From NCBI GenBank assembly GCA_013397435.1, contig VZRG01003006.1:9263-73262 (forward strand): 64,000 bases of DNA, given 5' to 3'. This DNA comes from Erythrocercus mccallii. Taxonomy: Eukaryota; Chordata; Aves; Passeriformes; Dicruridae. The notes beneath the pieces are model-generated. The model did no database searches and was not told the DNA's origin. It worked only from the letters and a program-made list of their open reading frames with translations. The stretch's first letter is position 1, and each line of letters begins with the position of its first letter. This document shows positions 1 through 13,800 of this stretch, piece after piece. Both the position numbers and the translations under genes were made by a program.

Positions 1-150
1 GCGCGCGGGAGGCGCGGGCAAGATGGCGGCGGGCCGGCCTCACCCCCCCGCAGCCCCACAGCCCCGGGCGCTGCCCCGGCGGGCGGCTCCGCCACACGGC
101 CCGGCGAGACGGGGCAGGGACAGCCTGGTTGCTACAGGCGACCGGGAGCG
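1..150 (+). other. SCAPER: SCAPER exon 1 (5' UTR, or alternative N-terminal coding)
   Basis: The probable first exon is GC-rich. A splice donor GTGGGT follows base 150, and a competing GTGAGG follows base 173. With the donor at 150, the frame opened by the ATG at 23 stays open and enters exon 2 in the SCAPER frame; with 173 it does not. The left boundary is unknown because the window may begin inside the exon. It is conservatively called non-coding, with a coding alternative described in the findings. Confidence 0.5.
19..30 (+). promoter_or_regulatory. SCAPER: TISU / YY1 element (CAAGATGGCGGC)
   Basis: The twelve bases match exactly the TISU consensus SAASATGGCGGC, which overlaps the YY1 binding motif. 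From established knowledge, TISU sits just downstream of the start site of TATA-less genes, recruits YY1, and directs initiation at its own ATG from very short leaders. The embedded ATG at 23 has A at -3 and G at +4. Whether this ATG is translated here is inference. Confidence 0.75.
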
Positions 151-1762
151 GTGGGTGTGGGTCAGGCCGTGCCGTGAGGGGAAAACGGGCTGTCCGTCGG
201 AGCCAGCCCCTCCCGTCGTTCCCGGACTGCCTGTGGGGAGACTCGGGCTCAGCCTGAGGGGGATCCCGGTGCTTGTGATCCCGTCGGTCCTTTAGGCTGT
301 GCAGGCCCACCTGTCCATAGCGGGAGTTGTGTACGTGGGGGGAGAGGCACCCGCGCTGAGGAAATTCACTGTGAACTCGTATAAAATGCCACACGATGTA
401 TGACTATGTGCATCTTAGAAACTGCTAATGTCGTTCCTAGCATAAACCCGTGGTCTTCCTTTGCTGTCAGAGACAAAATCACGGCTGACAGCTCAGTAGG
501 TCTCGCAGTGTACTCAGGATCTGTCTGCTCTGTGCAGTTCTCTAAATACAGATTCTTATTTCTGCACTATTTCCAAATGAACTGCACTACTGGAAAGTAC
601 GTGGATCCTCATGTTTTCTCCTCAAATATATGCCAGTTTAATGAGCTTTTATAAGCCCTCGATTACAATTAAGTTAGTTTGGAGTACAAAAGATGTTTTC
701 TAAGATGCTTCAGTGTCTGAAGATTCAGTGGTGGATCTGCTCTGATGGCTGAAATGATGCAGAAGTACAATCTTTGTTTTCAAAACTGAACTTCCTTCAT
801 CCAACTCCTGAACTGCAGAATTTTGGTTTGTGTGGGTTGAGTAGGTTGTCTTAAAGCATACAGACACCTGTGGGCTTGTTGACACAGGCTAGGCTATATC
901 CTTTTAGAAAATTCAGCTATTTATGTAATGTGAGATCAGGTGAGCAGCCTGTTTAAAACAGTGCCATTCATGGTAAAGGCCGACAAAATCTGACTTTAGA
1001 TCCGATTAAAGGTTAATCTTGGTTTTTTACTTAATTTTGGATCATTTAGAAGTGCCTTTAATTTCCCTTTAGCATACGATTCTTCAGACAAGTAAGACTA
1101 GGCTGTTTGCACTTGAATCATCAGCTGTTTAGAATTTATCGGCCTTGAAGCCAAGAATTGAACTTTGTTTCAGAATTGTTAACACTGTTCTGGAAATTCT
1201 TGATAAAACTGTAAATATTTACCCCTGTGTACCTTCTTCATTTGTAGCAGTGGTTCTGTGTTACAGCTGCATAAAGTATTCACTTTGTCAGAGCTGAGTT
1301 GTACAGGAGCCTTCACATCTTATAGTTAAATGAGAACAGAAGTTCCAGTTTTGTTTTGCTTCATCATTAATTGGCCAATGCTGATTCTTAGTGCATTTCT
1401 GATTCATTTTTCTTTTTTAACTGATAACCAACTTGCCCAGTTCTCTGTCACAGGAGAGATTATTCTGCTTGCATCACTGTTCTAGAGCAGTCCATGCAAT
1501 GATTTGTTTGAAAGTTTTGATAGTCTTTGTTTACTGTCTGACATACAAAATTACATTTTTCTGTAGTGTCAGTCTCATTTTATTTTCTTCTTGGATTTTT
1601 GGTTGTTGTTAGTATGGAGCAATACAAACAACAAATAAAATTATCTTCTGACAACCTTACTGTGTTCACCTGATGTCCATGACCTAAATGCTAACAGCAA
1701 GTTAAAACTAGTTTTAGAAGTGGTTTAAGGTAAAATAATTAATTGCATTTTTTTTGACACAG
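151..1762 (+). other. SCAPER: SCAPER intron 1
   Basis: CpG-rich for the first 200 bases or so, then ordinary AT-rich sequence. It ends in a T-rich tract and ACAG acceptor. I see no gene or repeat in it. Confidence 0.55.
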
Positions 1763-1838
1763 GTATGAAAACTCAATGGGGTCGTCCAAAACTTTAATAA
1801 GTGAGCCTGTTGATGCAGAGGAAGGCTGTAACATGATG
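1763..1838 (+). other. SCAPER: SCAPER exon 2 (5' UTR plus Met-Met start)
   Basis: The exon is bounded by a T-tract/CACAG acceptor and a GTAAGG donor. Its last six bases are ATG ATG (1833-1838), matching the Met-Met start of vertebrate SCAPER. The second ATG has A at -3 and, across the junction, G at +4, so it is the better initiation context. The 70 bases upstream are open in the same frame and contain a further in-frame ATG at 1776 (T at -3, G at +4). Confidence 0.88.
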
Positions 1839-4800
1839 GTAAGGCGTTCAGTAACTATAACACTGTATGGTAGAGTATTTTTTCAACAGCAAGAAAAGCT
1901 AATTTTTCATGTTGGGATTCATTCATAAATCAGTTCATTTGTATCTTCTATGAAAGTATTGATTCTAGGAGCTTAATAACTGTTACTCATTAACACTGTA
2001 GAGAGGAACCTTCAAAAAGGAATTTTACAGTAGAATAAATTTGAGCATTTCTTCTGTTTGCATAGTTTCTAGTTACTATATGGGCTTTTTTGCTTTCATT
2101 CTTTTTCAGCTGACTCCCGTTTTAAGCTGCTTTCATCCAACCTGTGCTGTAGTGTAAGACCTTAATGTTTGGTTACACTTAACAGTATGGTGTTCTTAGG
2201 AGGAGCTGAGGTTAGAGCTGAATTAATTTTCTTTGGCAATGCAGTGGATGTAACTGGTGGTTTGCTTACATCAATATGTTTATATCTATGAACATCATTA
2301 AAAAATAATCTTCATAAAAGGCCCTTTACTGTTTATAGCCATGAAAAGAAGCAGTACAGACTAAATAACAAACATTTGTTATTTAAGACTGAGTAGTTTC
2401 TGGTCCCTCCTTTTGCCTAAGGGCTGGTTGTATCCAGAGCAGGGGGCAGAAGGTAACTTTGGATAATTGAGTGGCAAATAGCAGCGATTCAGGTTGAGGG
2501 AGTAGTCAAAAATCAGGTGTCACTATCTGTCACTTGTGTGAGGGAGGGGACTGCAGTGAGGTCTTGTCAAATGAGAAGGCTGTGCATTCCCACTCTGGCC
2601 TTTGAATGATTTTCACTTCTTGGTGGCTGTGCAATCCCTCATTGCTGACTCGTGTTTGGGCTTCCCTCGTATTTCCTTTTAAGCTTTTCTATTTTTCTGT
2701 ATAAAAATAGATAGTTTAGAAAGTTTGTTGTGGACTAATGCAAAGTTTTACACTCACAACATTAAGCATCAAGGGATTAAAAAACCCAAACCATACTTAC
2801 TACAGCAGAAATGGTCACTCTTACTAAAAGTTCCTAGCAAGAATATGCAATTATATAGAGTAAGGATAGACTAGAACCAGTTCTGTACAGGTTCTGTGGT
2901 TTCTATGTGTTTTGAGTTGCTTTGGGAGAATGTATGTAATTTTCTCTGTTTTCCAAAACTTTACAGATATAGCAGTGCTATTTTTTCCTTTGTTGTGTTG
3001 CCTGGTCGTGTCTCTGGGCAGGTCTGTGAAGCACTAGGTGGCATAATGTGACTTCCAAACAGGCAACTGAAAACATCTGGATGAGGGAAACCCAAGTTAT
3101 AACCTATTAAATTAGCATTAAAGTAAAAGGAGTTTCTCATTTGTGTTGTGATTCTTACTGCCTTAATAAAGTCTAGACACTCATCTGCTATATTTGTTTT
3201 TAGTGTAATTTTACTGTACTTTCCTTCTAAAGATGTAGAAGTGGTTGCAGGCTTGAGCCATATGATGGTAAGAATGAAAAGAGGAAAAATGTACCTCTTG
3301 ATTACTCCTACAGAAAATCAGTCTGTTTGTGCCTAAAATAATACTTGGGTTTATTTAAGTTCTTTGTGGTTAAGTTTGCCAGTGTTTAAAGCTAATGTGG
3401 TCAGCAGTTCTGTGCTGTCACGGTACAGAAGTTTATCATCACCGTACATAGTTTGGCTTTGTTGCAAATTATTTTCTGAGGATTAACTTTCCTACACTGT
3501 AGAAGAGGCAAGATTTTATCTGATTGACATCTGTCAGTTGATAAAAATACTTCTTAATGTATTTGGTTTCAAATATCTTGTGTTGGTTGCATTTTAGAAG
3601 TGCAAAGAACTGTGTTTATTAGGTAAATGAAGTGCATCCCCAGTGTCTCTTATTCTGTCTTTGAGTGGTTACTGCTTTGTAGTAACAGCCCATCACAGTT
3701 GCCAGGAAATACTTTCTAGATTCTTGTCTTCTCAGTGAGAGAGCTGGGCTTTTATACATGTTTCAGATGGTTCCCATAGAGCTCATGCCTTCCTCCAGGC
3801 TCTCACCAATCAGCCAGCACATGTATTTTGGTCTCCTGAAGCCTTTAGCTTGTATAATTAGTTCTAATTGACACAGGCTAATTAAAACAGTGAAGTTTAA
3901 TTTGTGAAGTCTGCTGTGATGCTCCAGCAGCATTGACAAGCAATTAAATGAAAGTGATGTGGACTCAGTGTACCCAAATTGAGGGCTGGGTCGTAACTCC
4001 CATGACATGCTGATGAATAAATCTGCTTCTATGCAGAAAAACAGGGATGAAAATGGATGCATACACCTCTTTCAGATATTTGAGGAAAATTCAGCACCTG
4101 TGCACCTCACTTTGGATGGTGTAACCACATACTAGATGAAATTAACATGTCAAACCAAAGATTTCTCTTTCTTATGTGCCCATCCATGTATTTCCTGTTT
4201 TCAGGCTTCTTTCCAACGCTCTAACAGCCATGACAAAGTGAGGAAAATAGTGGCAGAAGAGGGACGGACAGCAAGGAACCTGATTGCATGGAGTGTCCCA
4301 CTGGAAAACAAGGAGGATGATGGTATGTGTGTAACCGTATTCCACCAAGTCTTTGCACTTCCAGTCCTCTGTCACCTGGAGTTGCTCACCTGGAAATATT
4401 TTCCTTACATAGAATTTCTCTATTTAAAAATGGTCTGTGTAGCATACATAGTATTGATGCCTTAGGAAGGCTGAGCTGAAACAGAGACTGGACAGAGCTA
4501 GAGAATAAAGTAGGTATTTGTTGAAAGGCCTTTAAGGATACACTTTGGGAAGCACCAGAACCTAGCCAGTGCTACACCCAAGGTGGATTTAGAATGGTCA
4601 CAAAATGGCTGACTAGTCACGAGGTCTCACATTTTTATACGTTTTGCTCTATTTGCATGTTGGGGTTTAATTGTCCAGTTACAGCTCCAGGTTGTGAGGG
4701 CTCATCCTTCTTGTTCCTCCCTTCGGCCACCCCTGTTTGTGCTTTTGGGCCTGGAAGTTGTCCTTGGTCTTCAGCGGGAAAAGGATTTGTTTTGTGTCCC

Positions 4801-7800
4801 TGCTGTGTGCAGAGCTGAGTGACACTGAATGTGAGGCTCAGAACTGCGCCCCTGGGCAGCACAGAATCTGAAAAACATGAAAGCTAAAATTTAAGGCATC
4901 AGTTTAATTTAAAAGTTTTTTTTCCAAAATGTGCCTTGCAGTTGGCAGATCACTTTACAAAACCTTCCAGTGACAGATTAAGAACTATTTTGTCTGCAAG
5001 TAACATCTAAAACTGTTTTCTTCTGCTGATATTACCAAGATAGTTGTGTAATCCAATGATGTTGTCCTAAAGTGATCTCTTGTAACTGGGGAATTCAGAA
5101 TTGTAGGGATGACTTAAAACAATTTAACAAATTGCTCTCTGTGTTCTAAAACAAAGAAATTTGGATGTTTGTTTTGGGATCACATCAGCTTTGGTAAATG
5201 CCAGTGAAGAATCTCTAAAGAAGGGGATATGTGGGGACAGCTTTCCATAATGCAAGTCCTCAGAATAGTTTTTTTACTGTTGTAATACTCTCCTGTGGCA
5301 TGATGACTTAGGGAGCCAGGAATTGACTTTCATCTTTATCCTACTCAAGCTGTTCCAGATGTCAGAATGCTGTTTTTGAGAACTTGATCTCAAATATTTT
5401 AGTAGCTGCATGTCCCTGTCCAGGTGCTGCAGCTTTTGAGTGTCTAAAGGTAGATTTGTTATGCTCTGAAGGTGGCTGAACATGGGAACCAGTTGCCTGG
5501 AAAAACTGTGGGCATCGTCTTCCTTGGAGATGCACAGAACCTCTCTGGACATGGCTCTGGGCAGCCTGGAGGTTGAGCTAAACAATCTCTAGAGGCTCCT
5601 TCCAACCTCAGCTGTCCTGTGATTCTGCCAGTGGAGAAGATATTTCTAACAAATGTTGTGTCTTAAGTCACAAGATAATTCACCCTGTGTCTGATGCAAA
5701 GTTGAAACTGTCTTTAAGCAGAATAGAATTGGGGCCCAAAGTATTTCCAGATTCCAAATTACACTTCTGGGGAAGGTAGTGATGTGAATGTGTGTGTGGT
5801 AAAGGAACATGCAGTGTATTTCTAGCAGTATTTTTCTGCAACTTGTGGGTTGAGTCACTTTTTGCGTAAAGAGTGCTATTTTTTAATACTACCTGGCTTG
5901 TAATGTTATTTTAGACACTTTAAGACTTTTTCCTTAAAAATGACTGTGAGTTGCAGATGAATGTTTGCTCTAACAATTTCAGCTAAACCATGATAAATGA
6001 ATGTGAAAGTGATTTTTTAGCTTTCATTAAATAGTAGTTATGTACAGTAATTAAAATCCAAGTAGCTGTATTCATTTCATTCTTTTGGTTGTATTAGCTC
6101 CATTGTAATTTTTAAACTTTGTCAGTCGTGCTTTCTTGTTAAAATTTCTTAAATTATATGCTGACCTTTTTGCACAATGCAAAGAATCTGGTGATTATTG
6201 CCAGGTGGAAAATACCCTGTGAAAAGGAACTTGTGGTTAGGGGAAGCTTGGCAGAGCCAGATCCTTTATCTCTTGACCCTTGCCTGGCATGGAGGGTGTT
6301 TATGTGGGTGTCAGTGAGCTCTGGTTCCTCTTGTGCTGATCCTTCCACATGTGCTGTGTCCCTGAGAGATGATACAACAGTATTATGGATAAGGACAGTT
6401 CTAATTTGTTCAAGGGTTGTGTAAATCAGGCCAAAGGTTCAGGGTGCCTTAGCCAATCCTGCCACTCTTCTGTACAAAGCAGAATTTTGTCTTTGGGCAG
6501 TTTCTTCTGCTTGTAAGGTTCAGAGGTATTGATTTAGCAGCACCAGTGTGTGATATAACATTTTAAATTATACACTGTTATTCATAATGAGATTTTTTTT
6601 TCCCAGACACCGTGAAGGTACGAGTAAATTTTTATTACTGAGGTAGTGTTATAGAGGGTTGATTAATTAAAATGCTGAATTCACCTTTTCCATTTGTATC
6701 CTTTTTCTATTTCGTTAAAAAATTATGTGCTTATATTCTTCTTCCTATTTTTCCTCTTGCTCTGACTTGCGTATTTTATATAGCATACATAGGTAAAAGA
6801 GAAGTCAAAACCTTCTGATTCCATTCTGTAAATATATAGTTCCTGCCAGTAAGCAGCATTTACTTAAAAAGGAAAGAGATTTCTGGAATGGCAGGTGATA
6901 TGTCTGTTGTGTGTTTTGGAGCACTGTGCAACCCAGTTATGTCAGATCTGAAATTCTAATTATGATTACAGATCAGTTCCATGACAAAATTCCAGGCATG
7001 GTGGTGATGCTCTAGAAGAGACAGTGACTGTTCACACTTTTCAGCCATTAAAATTCAAATTCTCCTTCACAGAATCCAGTAGTACATAGCAGATTCTGTT
7101 GGATAAACTAATCAACACTGTTGTTGGCTTGGTGTTCTAGGAGTCTTGAAACTGTGACAAATTCACTATTCTGGTATTCTGTCTCCAGAGTGGAATTTGC
7201 ATTCCAGACCTGCAGCCACCAGTCACCAATTGCAGTCACATTGCTTTTGCCCACTTTGGAAAGCTGTGATCGTTCCAAGGGAGGGTTTCAGAATTTTTCT
7301 TTTTTTTATTTTTTTTCTGCAATTATTTCACATGCCTAGAATGAAATTTGAGGCATTGAATGCAGGTAAGCAACTACACACAAGTTTTATTACAAAACCA
7401 TAGGTATTATTTTAGCAACAGTAAAACAGATTGACATCTAAATGTTAATAGATGGTAAGATACCTTTGTAAGTTTGAGATGTGTAGAAAAATTGGAAAAT
7501 CTTGTATTTGTGACTGTTCCCTTCTTATTTCCTATTTGTTTAAAATGACCTGGGCTCTTGCCATATAAAATTCATTTGCAGATTAAGCATTTCAGAGTAA
7601 GGAAATCTATTTTACAGGTTGAAAGGTACCTGCCATTCTCTGGGGAGCCTGCAGCATATTCCACTGTTTTAGCAAGAGCCTGCTGCAGAAAATAACTTTT
7701 GTGGGACGTGATCAAAGTAATGAAATTTGTCTCTCTTTGGCCATGTGAGGAATTGTGAGAGTCCTGACTGTTCACATTGTGTGAGAGCCCTTGCAGCACG

Positions 7801-10800
7801 GGTCAGATGGGAACTGGCAGAATGCAGTGTGAAGGGAATGGGATTCTTTAAGGCTTATAAGTTTCAAACCTTGAATTTCACTGGAATCAATGGCAGTCCA
7901 GTTTAGTGTGGGTAGGTGAATACACGGCCATTATATTCTGGATGTGACACTGACAGTACTTTATGAAAGTAATTTTGTGCGAATTATCTGGAGGTGGGAA
8001 AACATGGAGAATTTAGGTTCTATCCCTGCTTGAAGGCAGTCATTCCTCCAGATCCTTAGCATTTTACAGCTAGAAAAATAGCATGTACTGCTGCTCTACC
8101 AACTTGTAAGAAGATGTGGTTCATAATAGGATAAGAAACTTCAATATGTTTCCTCAGTTGAAAATTATCATTTCTGCTGAGGATATGCTGATGAACAGTG
8201 TCAAAGACATTGAAACAGCACATGCAGTTGATCTCTGCCATATCCAGGACAGAAATGAAGGCTGCTGTTAACTACTAAATGTAAAGGCACTTCCCACATT
8301 TCCCATACCAGTAAAACGATCCAGAAGAGCGGGTCACAATTGTTCTCTCCTTACAATTCAGTAAGTTGGTAGCAGGGGGGTGCTGTTCAGGTGTCACTGA
8401 AGTCTGTGCATCTCTTAGCATGGTGTAGTTCCACACCAGTTGCCCTGAACATACAGCAACTGAGCAGTGCTGCCACTGCTTGGGAGGGTAGAGGGACAAA
8501 AGCAGAAATAATCATCTGATTACCAGAGCCATTATTGTAAGAGGAGGAATAAGAAAGCTTGAAAATGTGATTGCTGCTGAAATTCAAAGTTTTCTGGCCT
8601 ACACACCTTAAGAAAAAGCTTGTCCTTGCCCCCCACTATATTAAGTTTGGAATGTCCACCCCATATAGGAAGTGCCTATTTGTCTTGCTTTTGTCTTTAG
8701 AAGGGACTTGTTCACACATTTCACAGATCATAGATGATGGATTGTTATTCTGGATTTTATAGAATCTAAAGAGTGCAACTTGATGTATTCCTCTGCCCCT
8801 TTTTAATTTTAGTGTACCCATATTTGTGGCAAACCTTTTCACTGTGCAAGTCCTGTATGCCATTGCCTTCAAGATCTTGTCCTTGCAGAAAGTAAGAGTA
8901 TCAGGAGAGACTTGGGTGATTGAAATACTTCTGTTATCAGAAGTCTGCCGTGGAACTCTTCCCCAGTTCAAGCTTTTTAGTGACTAGGAAGGTTTTATAC
9001 AAGCAGTAGCTGAATGATTTTTTTTTCCTGAATGCTGCTAAATTGTGTTCAATATATTAGTTTATACCTAATGTTTTTGGCTAATGTAGCTTTTAAAAAT
9101 GAATTATCAAGTAAATAATTTTTAATTTGTTTTAAATTAAAAGCTTTGTTGCCTGGAATAGCCAGTGATCCAAAACAGCTGTACAACTGCTTGATTAAGA
9201 CAGGTTTGCAGCTGCTTTACATAACCAGTGCAATGTAAAACAGCTGGACTGTATTTGGGAATTTGGCCTCAGAACTGTTAAAAACTCAACTGGACAATTC
9301 TGAAATTGAAGAATGATCTTCATGGTCGAGGAGACTGCATTCAACAAATGCATTGATTTGCTTGGCTTCATCCAGCTAACCAATCTTGAAACTTCTCTTT
9401 GGATGTAATCTGTGCTAGAGAAAACACTGGCCATAGTTACTGTTTTGTCTTAGCTTGCTTACATTTTTGCTAATTGGATGCTATGCCTTTCGGGTTGTGC
9501 AAGTTTAGATACTTGGAGGAATGTATATTTTTTTACATGACCCCATAGCAAATCTCAAAGATTAAGTGCAAACAGATCAGGCTAATAGATTTTTTCTATG
9601 CAAAGATAACACTAAATCACTTAATTGCCACCTCTGCAGCACTGAGACCTGGAATCCCCCCTTCTGACTGGGGGAATTTAAACTGATTTTGGAAGCACAG
9701 TTGCTAAAGTCACTTTGTATAAGCAGTGCAGGAAGACAGGTCTGTCTGAGAAGGGATTTTGGGTCTTAAGGAGACTTGACTTGTGTTTTGTGAATGCTTT
9801 TCTCTCTTCCTTTGGCTACCTAAATGTTGATGAACTAAATCCTGACCTAAGTTCTGGTTTTGTCCCATCTTTCTTGGCAGAACAGTTCCAGAAGAACAAA
9901 ATTATTACATTTGGTTTTCCTAACAAATATATTTCTTGTTTTAATTCTGTAATAGCTGATTGAGCAATCATTCAAAAGCAGACTTCTTAAAATTTATATA
10001 GAAAACCAGTGTCATATTTGAAATGTAAATTGTGATGATATTATTTTTAGAGGCACTGAGAACTCAAAGCTTACCTTTGTTTAATGAAGTCTGTATGTCT
10101 TGCCTTTCTTGTATTTTTTTCATTTTCCAATGTTTTCTGGCATTATCTACATTCTAAATAGTGGAATGTATATTTTGAATATAAAATTTGCCAAACCTCT
10201 TAACTCAGAAATTGTGCCCCTCTCAGTATATTGCAAGATGAGATATGTGCATTTTAGAGTGCTCTATTTAATTAAAATCATTATTGTTGATTAAAACAGT
10301 TGCCTCTCCCACAGGAAAATCGAAATGGCAATCTGGTGGAAAAACAAAAAGGGTGACTCAAGGAACACACAAGGCTGCAAAACAGGTATCTGCTCATTTT
10401 TTACTGTGGCATAAAATTGATGACATAACACTGTTTTTCTATGAGATCACTGATATATTGTTGGCTGATTAATACTTCTCTAAAACTGTGCATACATTGC
10501 ATTTTTAAAGCATGTGAGTGTCAAAGTCAAGTATTCAGAAGTTAAAATTGCCAGAATTTAGGCTGTCTTCCTCAGCTTTTCCTTTTGGCACTTCCCAGCC
10601 TCTGCACACATGACTTATTGGCATTAAAGTTATTTTAAGGAAAGTGCTGTTCAATAAAATGATATAGGATATTCTTCCTATAATTATGCTGCTTAAACAA
10701 GGGCTGCCTTTCTTCCCTATTTCTAATTAAAGGAAATTTCTTGACCTCATGTATTAGTGCCTCAAGTCAGTATATCTTAATTTAGAAAAAGTTCAGGTGA

Positions 10801-13800
10801 GTAAAATTTCTAAGAGTTAGGACTGGAAAGCAAGTTTGAATGAGAATTGTAAAGAAGAAACTGCTCCTATTTTTATTCAGGTTTTTTTCTTCTCACTGTG
10901 AATGACAGCCTTTATTACATTAATAAAGTAATTCCTCAGTCTTTCCTCATGTTTAACATTTTTAACCAGTGTTTTTCTTTGATTTATGGATTTAGCCATT
11001 AGCACAGCTTTAGCCATTTAATGTTTTGAAGCAGCCTGTCAATTGGGTAATAAAGCACATGGAAGATGTTATTTTTTGAAAAAAGAATAAATGTTCTGCT
11101 TCCATAGCGATGTATTTGCATCTCTAAAACACGGGCATGTTCCTTTGCCAGTTTCGTGCCCCAGCTGTTACCCTGATGTTGTCCCCTCACACTGCATTAC
11201 AAACACGGTGTGTGCTGGGTCCTTGGCGTGGCAGGGGAGCGTCAGTGCTGGAGCTGAGGCTCCCTGCCAGGGTTTGCCCTCGGGACAGTGAGGGTGGAGA
11301 GCAATGTGCAGTTTGGGTGCTGAGCCGGGGATTATGTGAACACTGAGTTTTCAGGAGAATGCTTGCTTGCTACTCAGTGTGGGATTGCTGTATTAAGCTC
11401 TTGTTGACACAGTGCATTCCTGGTGGCTGCAGTTGAGGTTTGAACACTGCTGAGTGTCTGTGCATCTTGGCATCCCAGTTTGGCATTCTGCTCCTTTATT
11501 TCTGCTGCTTTTCAGACACTGGATACTGCTGGAATTGCTGGCTTTTTTGGCTTAGTTTTGTTGAGCTTTCACTTTTAATTTTCTTTTACATGTAAGTGGG
11601 CCTCTAATCTCAAGAAAATAAACTTACAAGAGCTGTTTCATATGATCTTACCAACCTCATCTTCCTTTCAGTAGGGTAAATATGGCAAATATACATTCAA
11701 TAAATTTTGGCATCCCAAGAGTATAAATATACATTGCATGCTTTCCACAAGTCCAAGGCAAGTTACTGAAACTATTAGAGGGAAAAAACCAAATTAAGAT
11801 TAAAAAACACAGAGAGATTCAGTTTAAATGTCACTTTCATCATCCATGCTGGGTTACTTGGGATGTAAGAAGTGGTATTCTCATGTCTATTAACTTCAAA
11901 GGTACATAAGCTTTACATGTTCTGCAGTTGAAGGCTTGAACTATTGCTACAAGTGAAAATATTTTTTCTAATAGCAAACCACCAACTTAATGCTTGCATG
12001 CTTGTGTGATAGTGTTTACAATAAATCAGGTAGGTTAGAGGGTTTTATCCTTTCAAAGGTCTTCTGCTGGAGCACTGGTAGCTGTAAATGTTGCTTAGGT
12101 TTTACTGAGACCCTGAAAGTCTGCCTACAGGATAACAGTGGAACTGCTGTGACTTACAGAGCCTACACATGGTATTTTCCTCATTATAGTATGGCTGACA
12201 TATAAGAGAGACGATAAATGGATGCCAAATACAGCGGATGGATAACATTTATTGCTAAATATCAAAACATATTCCATGACATTGGCTTTTGAAGATAGAT
12301 TTGAAAATGCATCTTTCAATAGTGGAATTATGCACATTTCCCATTCCAAAACAACTGATCCTTGATATTTGAATGACTGTAAACCTAATCAGTTTCCACA
12401 TTTTATAAATATAGGCAGCAACAGGTAGCACTGTTATTTTAATGTAGCTATTTATGATTCTCTAGTTGTGTTTGCATCATTATAAACTGTAGTTTCAAGG
12501 AGCTATAAATTAGCCAGTATATGAGCTTTGCTTTAAATTTTTACACAAGGCCTCAGCCTAGGAGCATCTTTTCTCCCAGCAGTTTAAGAGGTGACTTACG
12601 TAATGGAAGAAAAAATATGAAACCCTTCTGAAATTGCTGGTCATTGGTTGTTTATGCCATGCATCTTTCTGAGCATAACTCTCATGCATACATTAACTGG
12701 AGTTCATCTGGAGTACACTTGGAGCACTTGGAGATGTATGTAAGGGTAGCAGAGATGTTGATGTGATTGTAGTAAATCAGGTGCCCATTCTTCTGCTTCT
12801 TCCAGAAGAATTAGCATCTCACCACGAACGCAGGTGAGAGCGTAACCATTCTAACAGCACTGTGTCTTCCTCCCTAATTGCAAAGTGGAATTTGTTTAAT
12901 GATGTGTGGTACAGGACAAAAAGGCTTGAATCCCAGCCAATTGTTTTGAAAATTACACTGTTTCTGGTTAGTGATTAAATATTCTAATTATAAACGTTGT
13001 GTACAGTCCTGTGTGGTGTCATTTGATTGTTCTTATTCAATCACCAAAGTAGAGTGTTTAGAATGGGATTTTATATTAATCCCTGCAAGAGTACTCCAGT
13101 GAGAATTGATGTGCTGGAGATACATGCCTCAGTGGAGCAGTGCTTTAGAACTACATTAAAGGTGCTATCAAATACGTGAATGAAAAAAGCCAACCCAAAC
13201 CAGACTACCTTAACAGGTAGCTAATACCTCCATCACGGTTGGGTGTCACTTGGTGTTTACTGGAGACGCTTGCCTACTGGCTATGGAATGCACAAGCTTA
13301 TGGTAGCAGCATTTTACTGTTTTGTTTTCTACTGTGGGAGAGAATTTCAGATTTAATAAGGGCACTGTCATGGGACCAAGTGATGATTTAGTATTTTTAG
13401 CCAAATAGGTGTGCTTCAGAACCCTTTGGAATATCCTACACACCCATCCCATTTAGCATGTTGGCTGTCCCCTTCACCTGTACAGCAAAGCAGTACTGGG
13501 TCACTTAAGTCTGTGTTCTAGTGTGAGCCACAACAGCATTTCACTGGCATTAACAAGTATTAGCATGATGGTTTAAAAACAATCATGTCATATGTAATGT
13601 CTTGGTAATAGAACTTCCCTGTGGTGGAATATTGCTGGTGTGTTTATTAGTAAAATGCTATTTTCACCTCTGGATATTCACATCTGTCAGAATAAGTAAT
13701 ATAGGATATGTAAGTAGAAAATGTATTTTCCATTGTTCTGAGAGGTAGAGTATCTCCTACTGTAGTGGAATGCAGATATAACTGTAAAGAAACAGAATCT

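Larger units (their letters stand above)
1..360 (+). promoter_or_regulatory. SCAPER: CpG-rich 5' end / promoter-proximal region of SCAPER
   Basis: The first few hundred bases are very GC- and CpG-rich, then composition drops sharply to the AT-rich intron background. This is typical of a TATA-less CpG-island promoter at the start of a broadly expressed gene. No TATA box is visible. Most of the promoter probably lies to the left of the window, so the transcription start itself cannot be fixed. Confidence 0.75.

Noticed and set aside
174..179. GTGAGG as the exon 1 donor
   Set aside because: Kept only as an alternative. It matches consensus about as well as the site after 150, but its use would leave exon 1 purely untranslated.
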